A stretch of 64,000 nt of DNA from Mesorhizobium sp. WSM3860 (GTDB lineage Bacteria; Pseudomonadota; Alphaproteobacteria; Rhizobiales; Rhizobiaceae): the NCBI RefSeq assembly GCF_002294995.1, contig NZ_NSGF01000001.1, forward strand, positions 434,001 through 498,000, given 5' to 3'. The notes under the pieces are model-generated. The model did not search any database and was not told the DNA's origin. It was given only the letters and a program-made list of their open reading frames with translations. This document shows, piece after piece, positions 8,554 to 15,993 of this stretch. The first letter of the stretch is position 1, and the number at the start of each line of letters is the position of its first letter. Both the position numbers and the translations under genes were made by a program.

Positions 8554-8940
8554 CTAGTCCTCGCCGAGCAGCCGGTCGGTCTGCCGCCGCTGCCGCTTGG
8601 TCGGACGGCCGGTGCCGGCCTCGCGCAGCGCCGGAATGGCGTCGGGAACGGCTTCGCCCTTAGGCGTCGGCGGCGGAGACATGTCCTCGTAAAGCAAGCG
8701 CGCTTCCTCGGCCGGACCTCGCCGGGTTCCGGTGCTCAGCACTTTCCAGACCATGATACGGCGGTCGAGCGTGATGGTCAGAACATCGTCGGCCTTGACC
8801 AGATCGGAGGCCTGCGCTGCTTTGTCGCGATTGATGCGGACGCGGCCGGCAACGACGAGCTTCGCCGCCAACGACCGGGATTTCACCGCACGCGAGAAGA
8901 ACAACCATTTGTCGATGCGCTGGCGGCCTTCTCCAACCAT
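8554..8940 (-). CDS. S4-domain RNA-binding protein (Hsp15-like)
   Basis: Small basic protein of 128 residues with an S4 RNA-binding domain at about residues 8-65 (RIDKWLFFSRAVKSRSLAAK, then VAGRVRINRDK). It resembles Hsp15/HslR, which binds stalled 50S subunits carrying nascent chains. The C-terminus (TKRQRRQTDRL) is rich in basic residues. It starts 15 bases after the helicase stop and is almost certainly co-transcribed with it, suggesting a shared role in RNA or ribosome handling. The exact function is inferred from family membership. Confidence 0.88.
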   Translation of the reverse strand: MVGEGRQRIDKWLFFSRAVKSRSLAAKLVVAGRVRINRDKAAQASDLVKADDVLTITLDRRIMVWKVLSTGTRRGPAEEARLLYEDMSPPPTPKGEAVPDAIPALREAGTGRPTKRQRRQTDRLLGED

Positions 8941-8955
8941 CGCGACCGGCCGATG

Positions 8956-11900
8956 CTATTTCTTCAGCTGGTCGCGCAAGGCGGCGAGCTTGGCAAAGGG
9001 CGAATCCGGATCGAAGCGCTGCGGACGCTCCTCGCGCGGCTTGCCCTGGAAGGCCGGCTTGTTGCCGCCCGCGGCATTGCCTTTGCCGTCCTGCCTGTTG
9101 CCTTTCCAGTCCGGCCGACCCTCGCGCCGGTCGGCACGCTCGCCCTGCGGCCTGCCTTCGCGCCGTTCGCCGCCTTCGCGTTCCGGTCTCGGCTTGAACT
9201 TCGAGCGGTCGAAGCGCGGCTTGCCGGCTCCGTCGCGCTGGTCGCGGCGGCCCTCTTGGGCTGGCCGATCGCCGACTTGGCCACCCGTGGCACCTGCCTG
9301 GCCATCGCGTGCCGCCTGGCCGTTGCGCGGACGATTGTCGCGGCGATTGTCATGGCGGTGGCGCGGGCGCTGGTGGTCGAAGCGCGCCTGCCGCCACAGC
9401 AGGATCGGCTTCGGCTCTTCCGGCTCGGCGGGGGGCTCCGCGCCTTCGCCGCTTTCGCCCTCGTGGGGAGCGCCGGCTTCGGCGGTGTTGGTGCCGTCGC
9501 CATCGTCGGCAGCGTCACCCCCACCCGCGTCGCTTCGCGCCGCGACCTCCCCCATCGGGCGGGAGGTGGAGGCGTCGGCGCTTTCAGCCGACTCAAGCAC
9601 TGCTGCAGTGTCCCCTGCTGCGGCGGCCTCGACAGGCGGAGTCTCTTCCGCGCCCGCAGCCGAAGCTTCCGCCGGATCTTTCGCGTCAGGCTCCGTCGCG
9701 GCTTCCGCGACGGCCTCGGCAGGAACTACAGCGGCAGCCGGCTCGGATCCCTCGATCGTTGCCTCTGCAACCGTGTCTGTTGCCACAGCTTCCGCCTCTG
9801 CCGCCTGTGCAGCACGCGCGGCCTCTTCCGCCGCAAGCTTCGCAGCGGCGGCCTCGCGGGCGGCATTGTCCAGCGCGTCGAGCTTGGCCTTCACCTCCGC
9901 CGCCGGCTTCGGTTCGGCGCGATAGCCAAGGCCTTTGAGGATCTCTTCCATGTCGTCGGCGGTGGCGCCGAGGATCGACATCATCGGCGGCGTCACCATG
10001 AAGGCGTGGCCGTCATAGGCGCCGTCGGGTCGCTGGCCGAGGCCGGGCTTCCAGTTGGTCGCGGGGCGGATGAGATCGGCCAGCCGCTCGAGGATATCGA
10101 CCCGAACGGCGCGGCGGCCGAGATTGCGATAGCCGGCGAGCTTGTAGAACGTCTTGTCGAAAGCCGGGTCGATGACCACCGAGGTGCGGCCCGATGCCAG
10201 CGCATGCACCACGTCGCCGAAGCCTGGCTTGTCCTTGCCGTCGCTCTGAAGCGCCCAGAGCAGCGTCACCAGCCCGGCCGGCGCCGGCTTGATCAGCGCC
10301 GGCACGAAGACGTGGTAGGCACCGAAGCGCACGCCCAGGCGCCGCAGGGCCGCCCGGCCTTCCTGGTCGAGCGACTTCATTTCCTCGGCGATGTCGCGGC
10401 GGTTCATGAGGCCGAAATGCTCGACGAGCTGGAAGGCGATGCCGCGCGCGATGCCGGCGAGCTGCTCGGCGTTCTTCAAATCGGCCAGCGGCTTCAAAAG
10501 CGACTCGATCTGGAAATTGACGAAACGCTCGGCGCGCGCCGCGACCTTGTCGCGGGCGGGGCCGGTGAGCTGCTCGTCGGCAAGCAGCACAAGGCGCGGC
10601 TTCAAGGCCTCGTCGCCGGCAACCAGCGTGCCGATCGGCACGCCGATCCAGCGCAGGACACCGTCCGAGCCCAATGCCAGATCGCCGTTCGCGCAGGCGG
10701 CGAAGCGCTCGGCGCGCGCTTCGAATTCGGCGGCGAGCGCCTTCTGGGCAGCGGTGCGCACCGCCTTGGCATCCTCGCCGCCGGCGCTCTGGTCGGCGGT
10801 GAAGCGGAATCCCTGCAGCTCGCCGACGTGGTGGCCTTCGACGAGCACGGTTCCGGTTGGGCTGATTTCAGCTTCAGGCATGGTATTTTCTCTAAGCCGC
10901 CGCATGAGGACGGAAGTCCTGCGGTCTACGAAGCGTTTCGTCAACCGCTCATGCAGCGCATCCGACAATCTGTCTTCGATTTCGCGCGTCTTTTCCTGCC
11001 AGTGTAGCTGATCGGCCAGCCAGCCCGGTCGGTTGGAGACGAAGGTCCAGGTGCGGATCTGGGCGATGCGGTGCGACAGCGTGTCGATATCACCATCCGT
11101 GGTGTCGGCCCGCCGCACCTGCTCGGCCATGTAATTCTCATCGACATGGCCATGGCGTGCAAGGTCCATGTAGATCGAGGCGATGAGGTCGGCATGCTGG
11201 GCGGGCGCGATCTTGCGGTAGTCCGGCAGCGCGCAAGCCTCCCACAGCAGCGCCACGCGCTCCCTGCCGGTGGCGAGCGTCCTGATGTCCGCGTCGCGCG
11301 ACAAATGTTCCAACGCCTGGGCGTCGACCGCCGGCAATGCCCGGGTCAGCCCTTCGACCGGCGCGTTGGTCTCGATCGAGCGTTTCAGGGCATCGAGGCT
11401 GGCAAAATCGAAATCGGCGGTGCGCCACTGCAGCACCTTCACCGGGTCGAAATCGTGCCCCTCGATCTTCTTGACCAGATCCTCGTCGAACGGATCGACC
11501 TGGCCGGTGACGCCGAAGGTGCCGTCGCGCAGGTGTCGTCCGGCACGCCCCGCGATCTGACCGAGCTCGGCGGCGGTCAGGTTGCGGTATTGGTAGCCGT
11601 CGAACTTGCGGTTCTGGGCGAAGGCGACATGCTCGAGGTCGAGGTTCAAGCCCATGCCGATGGCGTCGGTGGCGACGAGATAGTCGACGTCACCAGACTG
11701 GAAGATCTCGACCTGGGCATTGCGGGTGCGGGGGCTAAGCGCGCCGAGGACGACGGCAGCACCCCCCTGCTGGCGGCGGATCAACTCGGCGATCGCATAA
11801 ACCTCGTCGGCGGAGAAGGCGACGATCGCCGTGCGTCGCGGCAGGCGGGTGAGCTTCTTCGAGCCGGCATAGGCAAGATGCGACAGCCGCGGCCGCGTCA

Positions 11901-12360
11901 CGACCGAGACGCCCTTCAGCAGGCGCTGCAGAATGCCGTGCATGGTGGCGGCGCCCAGCAGCAGCGTCTCCTGGCGGCCGCGCAGATGCAGGATGCGGTC
12001 GGTGAAGATGTGGCCGCGTTCGAGGTCGCCCGCGAGCTGCACCTCGTCGATGGCGACGAAGGCGGCATCGGTCTCTCGCGGCATCGCCTCCACGGTGCAG
12101 ACGGAGTATCTCGCGCTCGCCGGCACGATCTTCTCTTCGCCGGTGACCAGCGCCACCTTGTTGGCGCCGACCTTCTCGCAGACGCGGGTATAGACCTCGC
12201 GCGCAAGGAGCCTCAGCGGCAGACCGATGATGCCGGTCTCGTGCGCCACCATGCGCTCGATGGCGAGATGGGTCTTGCCGGTGTTGGTGGGGCCGAGCAC
12301 GGCCGTCACGTCGCGGCCGGAAAGGATTAGCGGCTGGGAGGGTTTCGGCTGGATATTCAT
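8956..12360 (-). CDS. SUV3-like DExH-box helicase with long disordered basic tail
   Basis: A 1134-residue superfamily 2 RNA helicase resembling mitochondrial SUV3. Walker A is GPTNTGKTH near residue 24-32. The DExH-type motif II is IDEVQLAGD, motif III-like GAATMHG follows, and motif VI is QIAGRAGRHLRDG with ATDAIGMGLNLD before it. The helicase core and SUV3-type C-terminal region occupy roughly the first 800 residues. The next 150 residues are rich in Ala and Glu. The last 150 or so are rich in Arg, Gly, Asp and Gln and repeat short RRDNR/RREGRP-like units, ending in a conserved-looking FAKLAALRDQLKK. Such tails commonly bind RNA or scaffold degradosome partners. It is the first gene of the block with the S4 protein. 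Helicase activity is secure by motif; the RNA target is unknown. Confidence 0.92.
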   Translation of the reverse strand: MNIQPKPSQPLILSGRDVTAVLGPTNTGKTHLAIERMVAHETGIIGLPLRLLAREVYTRVCEKVGANKVALVTGEEKIVPASARYSVCTVEAMPRETDAAFVAIDEVQLAGDLERGHIFTDRILHLRGRQETLLLGAATMHGILQRLLKGVSVVTRPRLSHLAYAGSKKLTRLPRRTAIVAFSADEVYAIAELIRRQQGGAAVVLGALSPRTRNAQVEIFQSGDVDYLVATDAIGMGLNLDLEHVAFAQNRKFDGYQYRNLTAAELGQIAGRAGRHLRDGTFGVTGQVDPFDEDLVKKIEGHDFDPVKVLQWRTADFDFASLDALKRSIETNAPVEGLTRALPAVDAQALEHLSRDADIRTLATGRERVALLWEACALPDYRKIAPAQHADLIASIYMDLARHGHVDENYMAEQVRRADTTDGDIDTLSHRIAQIRTWTFVSNRPGWLADQLHWQEKTREIEDRLSDALHERLTKRFVDRRTSVLMRRLRENTMPEAEISPTGTVLVEGHHVGELQGFRFTADQSAGGEDAKAVRTAAQKALAAEFEARAERFAACANGDLALGSDGVLRWIGVPIGTLVAGDEALKPRLVLLADEQLTGPARDKVAARAERFVNFQIESLLKPLADLKNAEQLAGIARGIAFQLVEHFGLMNRRDIAEEMKSLDQEGRAALRRLGVRFGAYHVFVPALIKPAPAGLVTLLWALQSDGKDKPGFGDVVHALASGRTSVVIDPAFDKTFYKLAGYRNLGRRAVRVDILERLADLIRPATNWKPGLGQRPDGAYDGHAFMVTPPMMSILGATADDMEEILKGLGYRAEPKPAAEVKAKLDALDNAAREAAAAKLAAEEAARAAQAAEAEAVATDTVAEATIEGSEPAAAVVPAEAVAEAATEPDAKDPAEASAAGAEETPPVEAAAAGDTAAVLESAESADASTSRPMGEVAARSDAGGGDAADDGDGTNTAEAGAPHEGESGEGAEPPAEPEEPKPILLWRQARFDHQRPRHRHDNRRDNRPRNGQAARDGQAGATGGQVGDRPAQEGRRDQRDGAGKPRFDRSKFKPRPEREGGERREGRPQGERADRREGRPDWKGNRQDGKGNAAGGNKPAFQGKPREERPQRFDPDSPFAKLAALRDQLKK

Positions 12361-12539
12361 CGGCTCGGAAATGAGGCTTTCTGCCGCTTGTTGTCGGGGA
12401 CGCGGCGGTGCCGTCGCGTGTGACTAGCGACACATAGGGATTTCAGACGCGAAGCGAAAGCGGAATGTTCCCGTCAAGAGATGGCGCGACGGACAGGCAA
12501 GGTCAAAATCCGCTGTCGATTAACCGTTGGAACGAGTCT

Positions 12540-12591
12540 GGAACGAATCGGCGACGAATCACTGACTCGCTCTGATTCAGGTTTTGTTCAC
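12540..12591 (+). repeat. Composite direct repeat, copy 1
   Basis: A 22-base word (12540-12561) is followed by 19 unrelated bases and then GTTTTGTTCAC (12581-12591). The 22-base word holds two GANTC sites 11 bases apart. The same arrangement, with identical words and identical spacing, recurs 284 bases downstream. Confidence 0.85.
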
Positions 12592-12823
12592 GGCTATATG
12601 TGGATTTTTTGACGATGAGTCTCACCACATGCTGAATCTGTGAACTGGCCCGTTTCGTGCTTGGCTCGCACTGGCTTTGGAGCGTCGTTAACCTTTGCGG
12701 GAGAGCGACCGCGACGGACTCGAGCGCGGCCGCCAACATTATGAAATGGTTGATCTTTCCTAATCGCCGTTAATCTTTTTGGCGCTATTTCCGGCTTGGC
12801 GCGTTAACTTTTCGGCCAAAGCC

Positions 12824-12875
12824 GGAACGAATCGGCGACGAATCAGCGATCTACAAAATTTCCTGTTTTGTTCAC
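12824..12875 (+). repeat. Composite direct repeat, copy 2
   Basis: Second copy: the identical 22-base word (12824-12845), 19 unrelated bases, and GTTTTGTTCAC (12865-12875). The conserved ends with a diverged middle of constant length point to two protein-contact sites under spacing constraint rather than a recent simple duplication. Confidence 0.85.
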
Positions 12876-13013
12876 CCCTAGATATGGTGTGGTCCACAGC
12901 TTGTGCACCGAAAATTCACAGCTTGTGAACCGGGTTTCGCACAGCGCGCGGGGAGCCGTTAACTTTTGCGTGCCGAAATGAGGCATGCCTCACTCGGTGC
13001 CGTCGGGAGCGCA

Positions 13014-13047
13014 GACAAAAACAGGCGGCCCGTTTGGGCGGGCCGCC
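13014..13047 (-). terminator. Rho-independent terminator of phbB
   Basis: On the minus strand GGCGGCCCG pairs with CGGGCCGCC (13039-13047 with 13024-13032) across a six-base loop, followed by TGTTTTTGTC. It sits 31 bases after the phbB stop codon and would end the phbA-phbB transcript before the origin-like region. Confidence 0.85.
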
Positions 13048-13078
13048 TGCCATCGGTGCCGTTCAGGCGAATAAGAGC

Positions 13079-13801
13079 TCAGGCGAAATACTGGCCGCCA
13101 TTGGCGCTTATCGTCGAGCCGGTGATAAAGCCTGCCTCCTCCGAGGCGAGGAAGACGACGCAGCGCGCAATCTCCTCCGGCTCGCCGAGACGGCCGACCG
13201 GGATCTGAGCGATGATCGATTCCCGAACTTTTTCCGGCACGGCCATAACCATGTCGGTGGCGATGTAGCCGGGGCAGACAACGTTGACGGTGATGCCGGC
13301 GCGGGCGCCTTCCTGGGCAAGCGCCTTGGTGAAGCCGATGTCGCCGGCTTTCGATGCCGAATAGTTGACCTGCCCCATCTGGCCCTTCTGGCCGTTGATC
13401 GAGGAGATGGTGATGACGCGGCCGAACTTGCGGTCGCGCATGCCGTTCCACAGCGGATGCGTCATATTAAAGACACCGGAAAGATTGGTGTCGATGACCT
13501 CCTTCCACTGTTCGCGGGTCATCTTGTGAAACATGGTGTCGCGGGTGATGCCGGCATTGTTGACCAGCACCGAGACCGGGCCGAGATCGGCCTCGACTTG
13601 AGCGATGCCGGCGGCGCAAGCGTCATAATCGGCGACCGACCATTTGTAGACGGGGATGCCGGTCTCGGCCTTGAATTTCTGGGCCGCCTCGTCATTGCCA
13701 GCATAGTTCGCGGCGACCGAATAGCCGGCATTCTTCAGGGCCACCGATATTGCCGCACCGATGCCGCGCGATCCGCCCGTGACGATTGCTACCTTGCTCA
13801 T
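13079..13801 (-). CDS. phbB: Acetoacetyl-CoA reductase
   Basis: NADPH-dependent short-chain dehydrogenase of 240 residues that reduces acetoacetyl-CoA to (R)-3-hydroxybutyryl-CoA, the monomer precursor of polyhydroxybutyrate. The N-terminal cofactor motif is TGGSRGIGAAI, NNAGITRD is present, and the catalytic residues are in ISSINGQKGQMGQVNYSASK (Ser, Tyr, Lys). The QKGQ(M/F)GQ(V/T)NYSA pattern and the ending SANGGQYFA are characteristic of PhbB/PhaB. The start at 13801 (MSKVAIVTGG) is preferred over a longer frame running into the repeat-rich spacer. It follows phbA on the same strand. Confidence 0.96.
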   Translation of the reverse strand: MSKVAIVTGGSRGIGAAISVALKNAGYSVAANYAGNDEAAQKFKAETGIPVYKWSVADYDACAAGIAQVEADLGPVSVLVNNAGITRDTMFHKMTREQWKEVIDTNLSGVFNMTHPLWNGMRDRKFGRVITISSINGQKGQMGQVNYSASKAGDIGFTKALAQEGARAGITVNVVCPGYIATDMVMAVPEKVRESIIAQIPVGRLGEPEEIARCVVFLASEEAGFITGSTISANGGQYFA

Positions 13802-13815
13802 GAAGTTCCTCCTCT

Positions 13816-13897
13816 GGTGAATGGTCGATGGTGAATTGTGAATGGTCAAAGACGAGAGAGGCTAGCTGCCATTCACCATTTGCCATTCACTGTTCAC
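13816..13897. repeat. Imperfect inverted repeat between phbA and phbB
   Basis: The spacer between phbA and phbB holds several GTGAATGG-like words on one side (13816-13846) and their complements such as CCATTCACC on the other (13868-13897). Together they form an imperfect hairpin of about 29 bases per arm. Such an element inside a transcript could stabilise the upstream mRNA or separate expression of the two genes. It may also be a small dispersed palindromic element; I found no second copy in this window. Confidence 0.6.
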
Positions 13898-13900
13898 TTC

Positions 13901-15085
13901 TCAGAGCGCTTCCACACACATCGCAACGCCCATGCCGCCGCCGATGCAAAGCGTCGCGAGGCCCTTCTTTGCGCCGCGGCGGCGCATCTCGTAGACCAGC
14001 GTGTTGAACACGCGGGCGCCCGAAGCGCCGATCGGATGGCCGATGGCGATGGCGCCGCCATTGACGTTGACGATCGAGGGATCCCAGCCCATGCCCTTGT
14101 TGACGGCGCAGGCCTGCGCGGCGAAGGCCTCGTTGGCTTCGACGAGATCGAGGTCCTTGGCCGACCAGCCGGCCTTCTCCAGCGCCCGCTTCGAGGCCGG
14201 GATCGGGCCGGTGCCCATGATCGCCGGATCGACGCCGGCGGTCGCCCAGGAGGCGATGCGGACCAGTGGGGTGATGCCGCGCCTGGCAGCCTCGGCCTCG
14301 GTCATCAGCAGCGCGCCGGCGGCGCCGTCATTGATGCCAGAAGCATTGGCGGCGGTGACGGTGCCGTCCTTGTCGAAGGCCGGCTTGAGCTTGGTCATGG
14401 CATCCAGCGTAGCGCCGTGGCGAATGTATTCGTCCTGGTCGACGATGGTGTCGCCCTTCTTGCCCTTGATAGTGACGGCGACGATCTCGTCCTTGAACTT
14501 GCCGGCCTTCTGCGCTGCCTCGGCCTTGTTTTGCGAGGCCAGCGCGAACTCGTCCTGGACGTCGCGGGTGATCTGGAACTGACGAGCGACGTTCTCGGCG
14601 GTGTTGCCCATATGGTAGCCGTTGAAGGCGTCCCATAGGCCGTCCTTGATCATGGTATCGATCATCTTGTAGTCGCCCATCTTGACGCCGGCGCGCAGGT
14701 GCTGGGCGTGCGGCGACAGTGACATCGATTCCTGGCCGCCGGCGACGATCACCTTGGCGTCGCCGGTGGCGATCTGCTGCATGCCGAGCGCAATGGCCCT
14801 CAAGCCCGAGCCGCAAACCTGGTTGAGGCCCCAGGCAGTCGTCTCCTTGGGCAGACCGGCATTGATGGAAGCCTGGCGGGCCGGGTTCTGGCCCTGAGCG
14901 GCGGTCAGCACCTGACCGAGAATGACTTCGTCCACCTCCACCGGGTCGACCTTGGCCCGCGCGAGCAATTCCTTGATGACGACCGCGCCGAGCTCGTGCG
15001 CGGGCGTGGCGGCGAAACTGCCGTTGAAGGAGCCGACTGCTGTGCGGGCTGCGCTGGCGACGACGATTGAATTGGAAGCGGACAT
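13901..15085 (-). CDS. phbA: Acetyl-CoA C-acetyltransferase (beta-ketothiolase)
   Basis: Biosynthetic thiolase of 394 residues that condenses two acetyl-CoA into acetoacetyl-CoA, the first step of PHB synthesis. The acyl-enzyme cysteine is in [11 protein letters not shown] (about residue 90). The second signature is [19 protein letters not shown] with the catalytic His, and the final catalytic Cys is in [13 protein letters not shown]. Length and motifs match PhaA/PhbA. It precedes phbB on the minus strand and is transcribed divergently from the phaR regulator. Confidence 0.97.
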   Translation of the reverse strand: MSASNSIVVASAARTAVGSFNGSFAATPAHELGAVVIKELLARAKVDPVEVDEVILGQVLTAAQGQNPARQASINAGLPKETTAWGLNQVCGSGLRAIALGMQQIATGDAKVIVAGGQESMSLSPHAQHLRAGVKMGDYKMIDTMIKDGLWDAFNGYHMGNTAENVARQFQITRDVQDEFALASQNKAEAAQKAGKFKDEIVAVTIKGKKGDTIVDQDEYIRHGATLDAMTKLKPAFDKDGTVTAANASGINDGAAGALLMTEAEAARRGITPLVRIASWATAGVDPAIMGTGPIPASKRALEKAGWSAKDLDLVEANEAFAAQACAVNKGMGWDPSIVNVNGGAIAIGHPIGASGARVFNTLVYEMRRRGAKKGLATLCIGGGMGVAMCVEAL

Positions 15086-15386
15086 TTTCTTCTCCAGGCT
15101 TCGAGGTGTCGTGAGGCTATCCTTGGAGACTTTCTTGCCCGTTCAAGCACCTGAGTCAAACCGGAAATCGGCATGGCCGCCATGCGCGGCAAGCAAGTCG
15201 AGCGCTTATCGTGACGGCGCGGCCATCGCGCTGCAGCACAATTTGCTCCGGCCATTCGGCATTAAATGATGCCGCACTGCACAAACCGCTTGGAATTGTG
15301 ACGCTTTTGCGCATATCCTCGACAAAATGGCGCAATCGTTACCGGCCGCTTACTGTGAACGCGCCGGTATCCTGGGGAGGATACGG
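15086..15386. other. Divergent phbA / phaR control region
   Basis: About 300 bases without a gene separate the divergent starts of phbA and phaR. TGC-rich words GCTGCAGCACAA (15230-15241) and GCACTGCACAAA (15274-15285) resemble reported PhaR recognition sequences, which contain TGC/GCA pairs. They could mediate PhaR control of both directions. I cannot identify promoters with confidence. Confidence 0.35.
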
Positions 15387-15980
15387 ATGGCCGCAAAAAA
15401 CGACCCGATCGTCATCAAGAAATATGCCAACCGCCGGCTCTATAACACCGGTACCAGCACCTATGTGACGCTCGAGGATCTGGCCGAGATGGTCAAGAAG
15501 GGCGAGGAGTTCACGGTGCAGGACGCCAAGACCGGGGACGACATAACGCATCCGGTGCTGACCCAGATCATCTTCGAGCTGGAGAACAAGGACGGGCAGA
15601 ACATGCTGCCGATCCCGTTCCTACGCCAACTGATCTCCTTCTATGGCGACCAGATGCAGATGATCGTGCCGAGCTTCCTCGAACAGTCGATGATCGCCTT
15701 TTCCAAGGAGCAGGAGCGTTTCCGCGAGCAGCTGAAGGGCGCCTTCGGCAAGACGCCGATCGACATGATGAAGACGCCGATGAAGGCGCTGGAGGAACAG
15801 ACGCGGCGCAACGTCGAGATGTTCCAGAATGCCATGCGCATGTTCACGCCGTTCCCGTCAGGCGGCCCTAATTCCGCGGCGCCGGCCGAGCCGCCGAAGA
15901 AGGACGAGAAATCCGACGACCTGCAGGAATTGAAGGCGCAGATCGCCGCCATGCAGCGCAAGCTCGACACCATGTCGTGA
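15387..15980 (+). CDS. phaR: Polyhydroxyalkanoate synthesis repressor PhaR
   Basis: Transcription regulator of 197 residues that senses PHB granules and represses phasin and PHB genes. The DNA-binding domain is at the N-terminus (IVIKKYANRRLYNTGTSTYV is diagnostic). The PHB-accumulation regulatory domain follows (PFLRQLISFYGDQMQ, later coiled segments), then an acidic Pro-rich linker and a short terminal helix that could form a coiled coil. Start 15387 has GGGGAGG six bases upstream, so the longer in-frame start is rejected. Its stop codon forms one end of a 16-base palindrome shared with the stop of the convergent citrate-synthase-like gene. Confidence 0.95.
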   Translation: MAAKNDPIVIKKYANRRLYNTGTSTYVTLEDLAEMVKKGEEFTVQDAKTGDDITHPVLTQIIFELENKDGQNMLPIPFLRQLISFYGDQMQMIVPSFLEQSMIAFSKEQERFREQLKGAFGKTPIDMMKTPMKALEEQTRRNVEMFQNAMRMFTPFPSGGPNSAAPAEPPKKDEKSDDLQELKAQIAAMQRKLDTMS

Positions 15981-15993
15981 CGGCTGGCCGTCA
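15978..15993. repeat. Palindrome spanning two convergent stop codons
   Basis: TGACGGCTGGCCGTCA has seven-base arms around TG. Its first three bases are the phaR stop codon and its last three the complement of the stop of the citrate-synthase-like gene. There is no T-tract on either side, so it is at best a weak bidirectional terminator. Confidence 0.5.

Larger units (their letters stand above)
12361..13078. other. Gene-free region with GANTC cluster and origin-like motifs
   Basis: No credible gene lies in these 718 bases. GANTC (CcrM methylation) sites start at 12534, 12545, 12556, 12564, 12574, 12617, 12634, 12717, 12829 and 12840: ten in 311 bases, where about one is expected by chance. 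CtrA-like TTAAC/TTAAT half-sites occur near 12520, 12688, 12770, 12804 and 12959. DnaA-box-like words include AAATCCACA (minus strand, 12599-12607), TGGTCCACA near 12889 and several TTCACA/TGTGAAC words at 12910-12935. The region is upstream of the helicase operon and downstream of phbB. It may be a replication origin, an origin-like decoy or a cell-cycle-regulated promoter. Confidence 0.55.

Noticed and set aside
8953..11007. Long open frame of 684 codons on the plus strand
   Set aside because: It runs opposite the helicase gene. The translation is Arg/Leu/Ala-rich without domain logic, a usual shadow in high-GC DNA.
12503..12739. Possible 78-residue gene on the minus strand in the GANTC-rich region
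   Set aside because: No ribosome site, no recognisable motif, and it spans the direct repeat and motif cluster, which explain the sequence better.
12361..13078. Calling this region a proven chromosome origin
   Set aside because: Perfect DnaA boxes are lacking, hemE is not adjacent, and no skew or depth data are available; it is kept as a hypothesis only.
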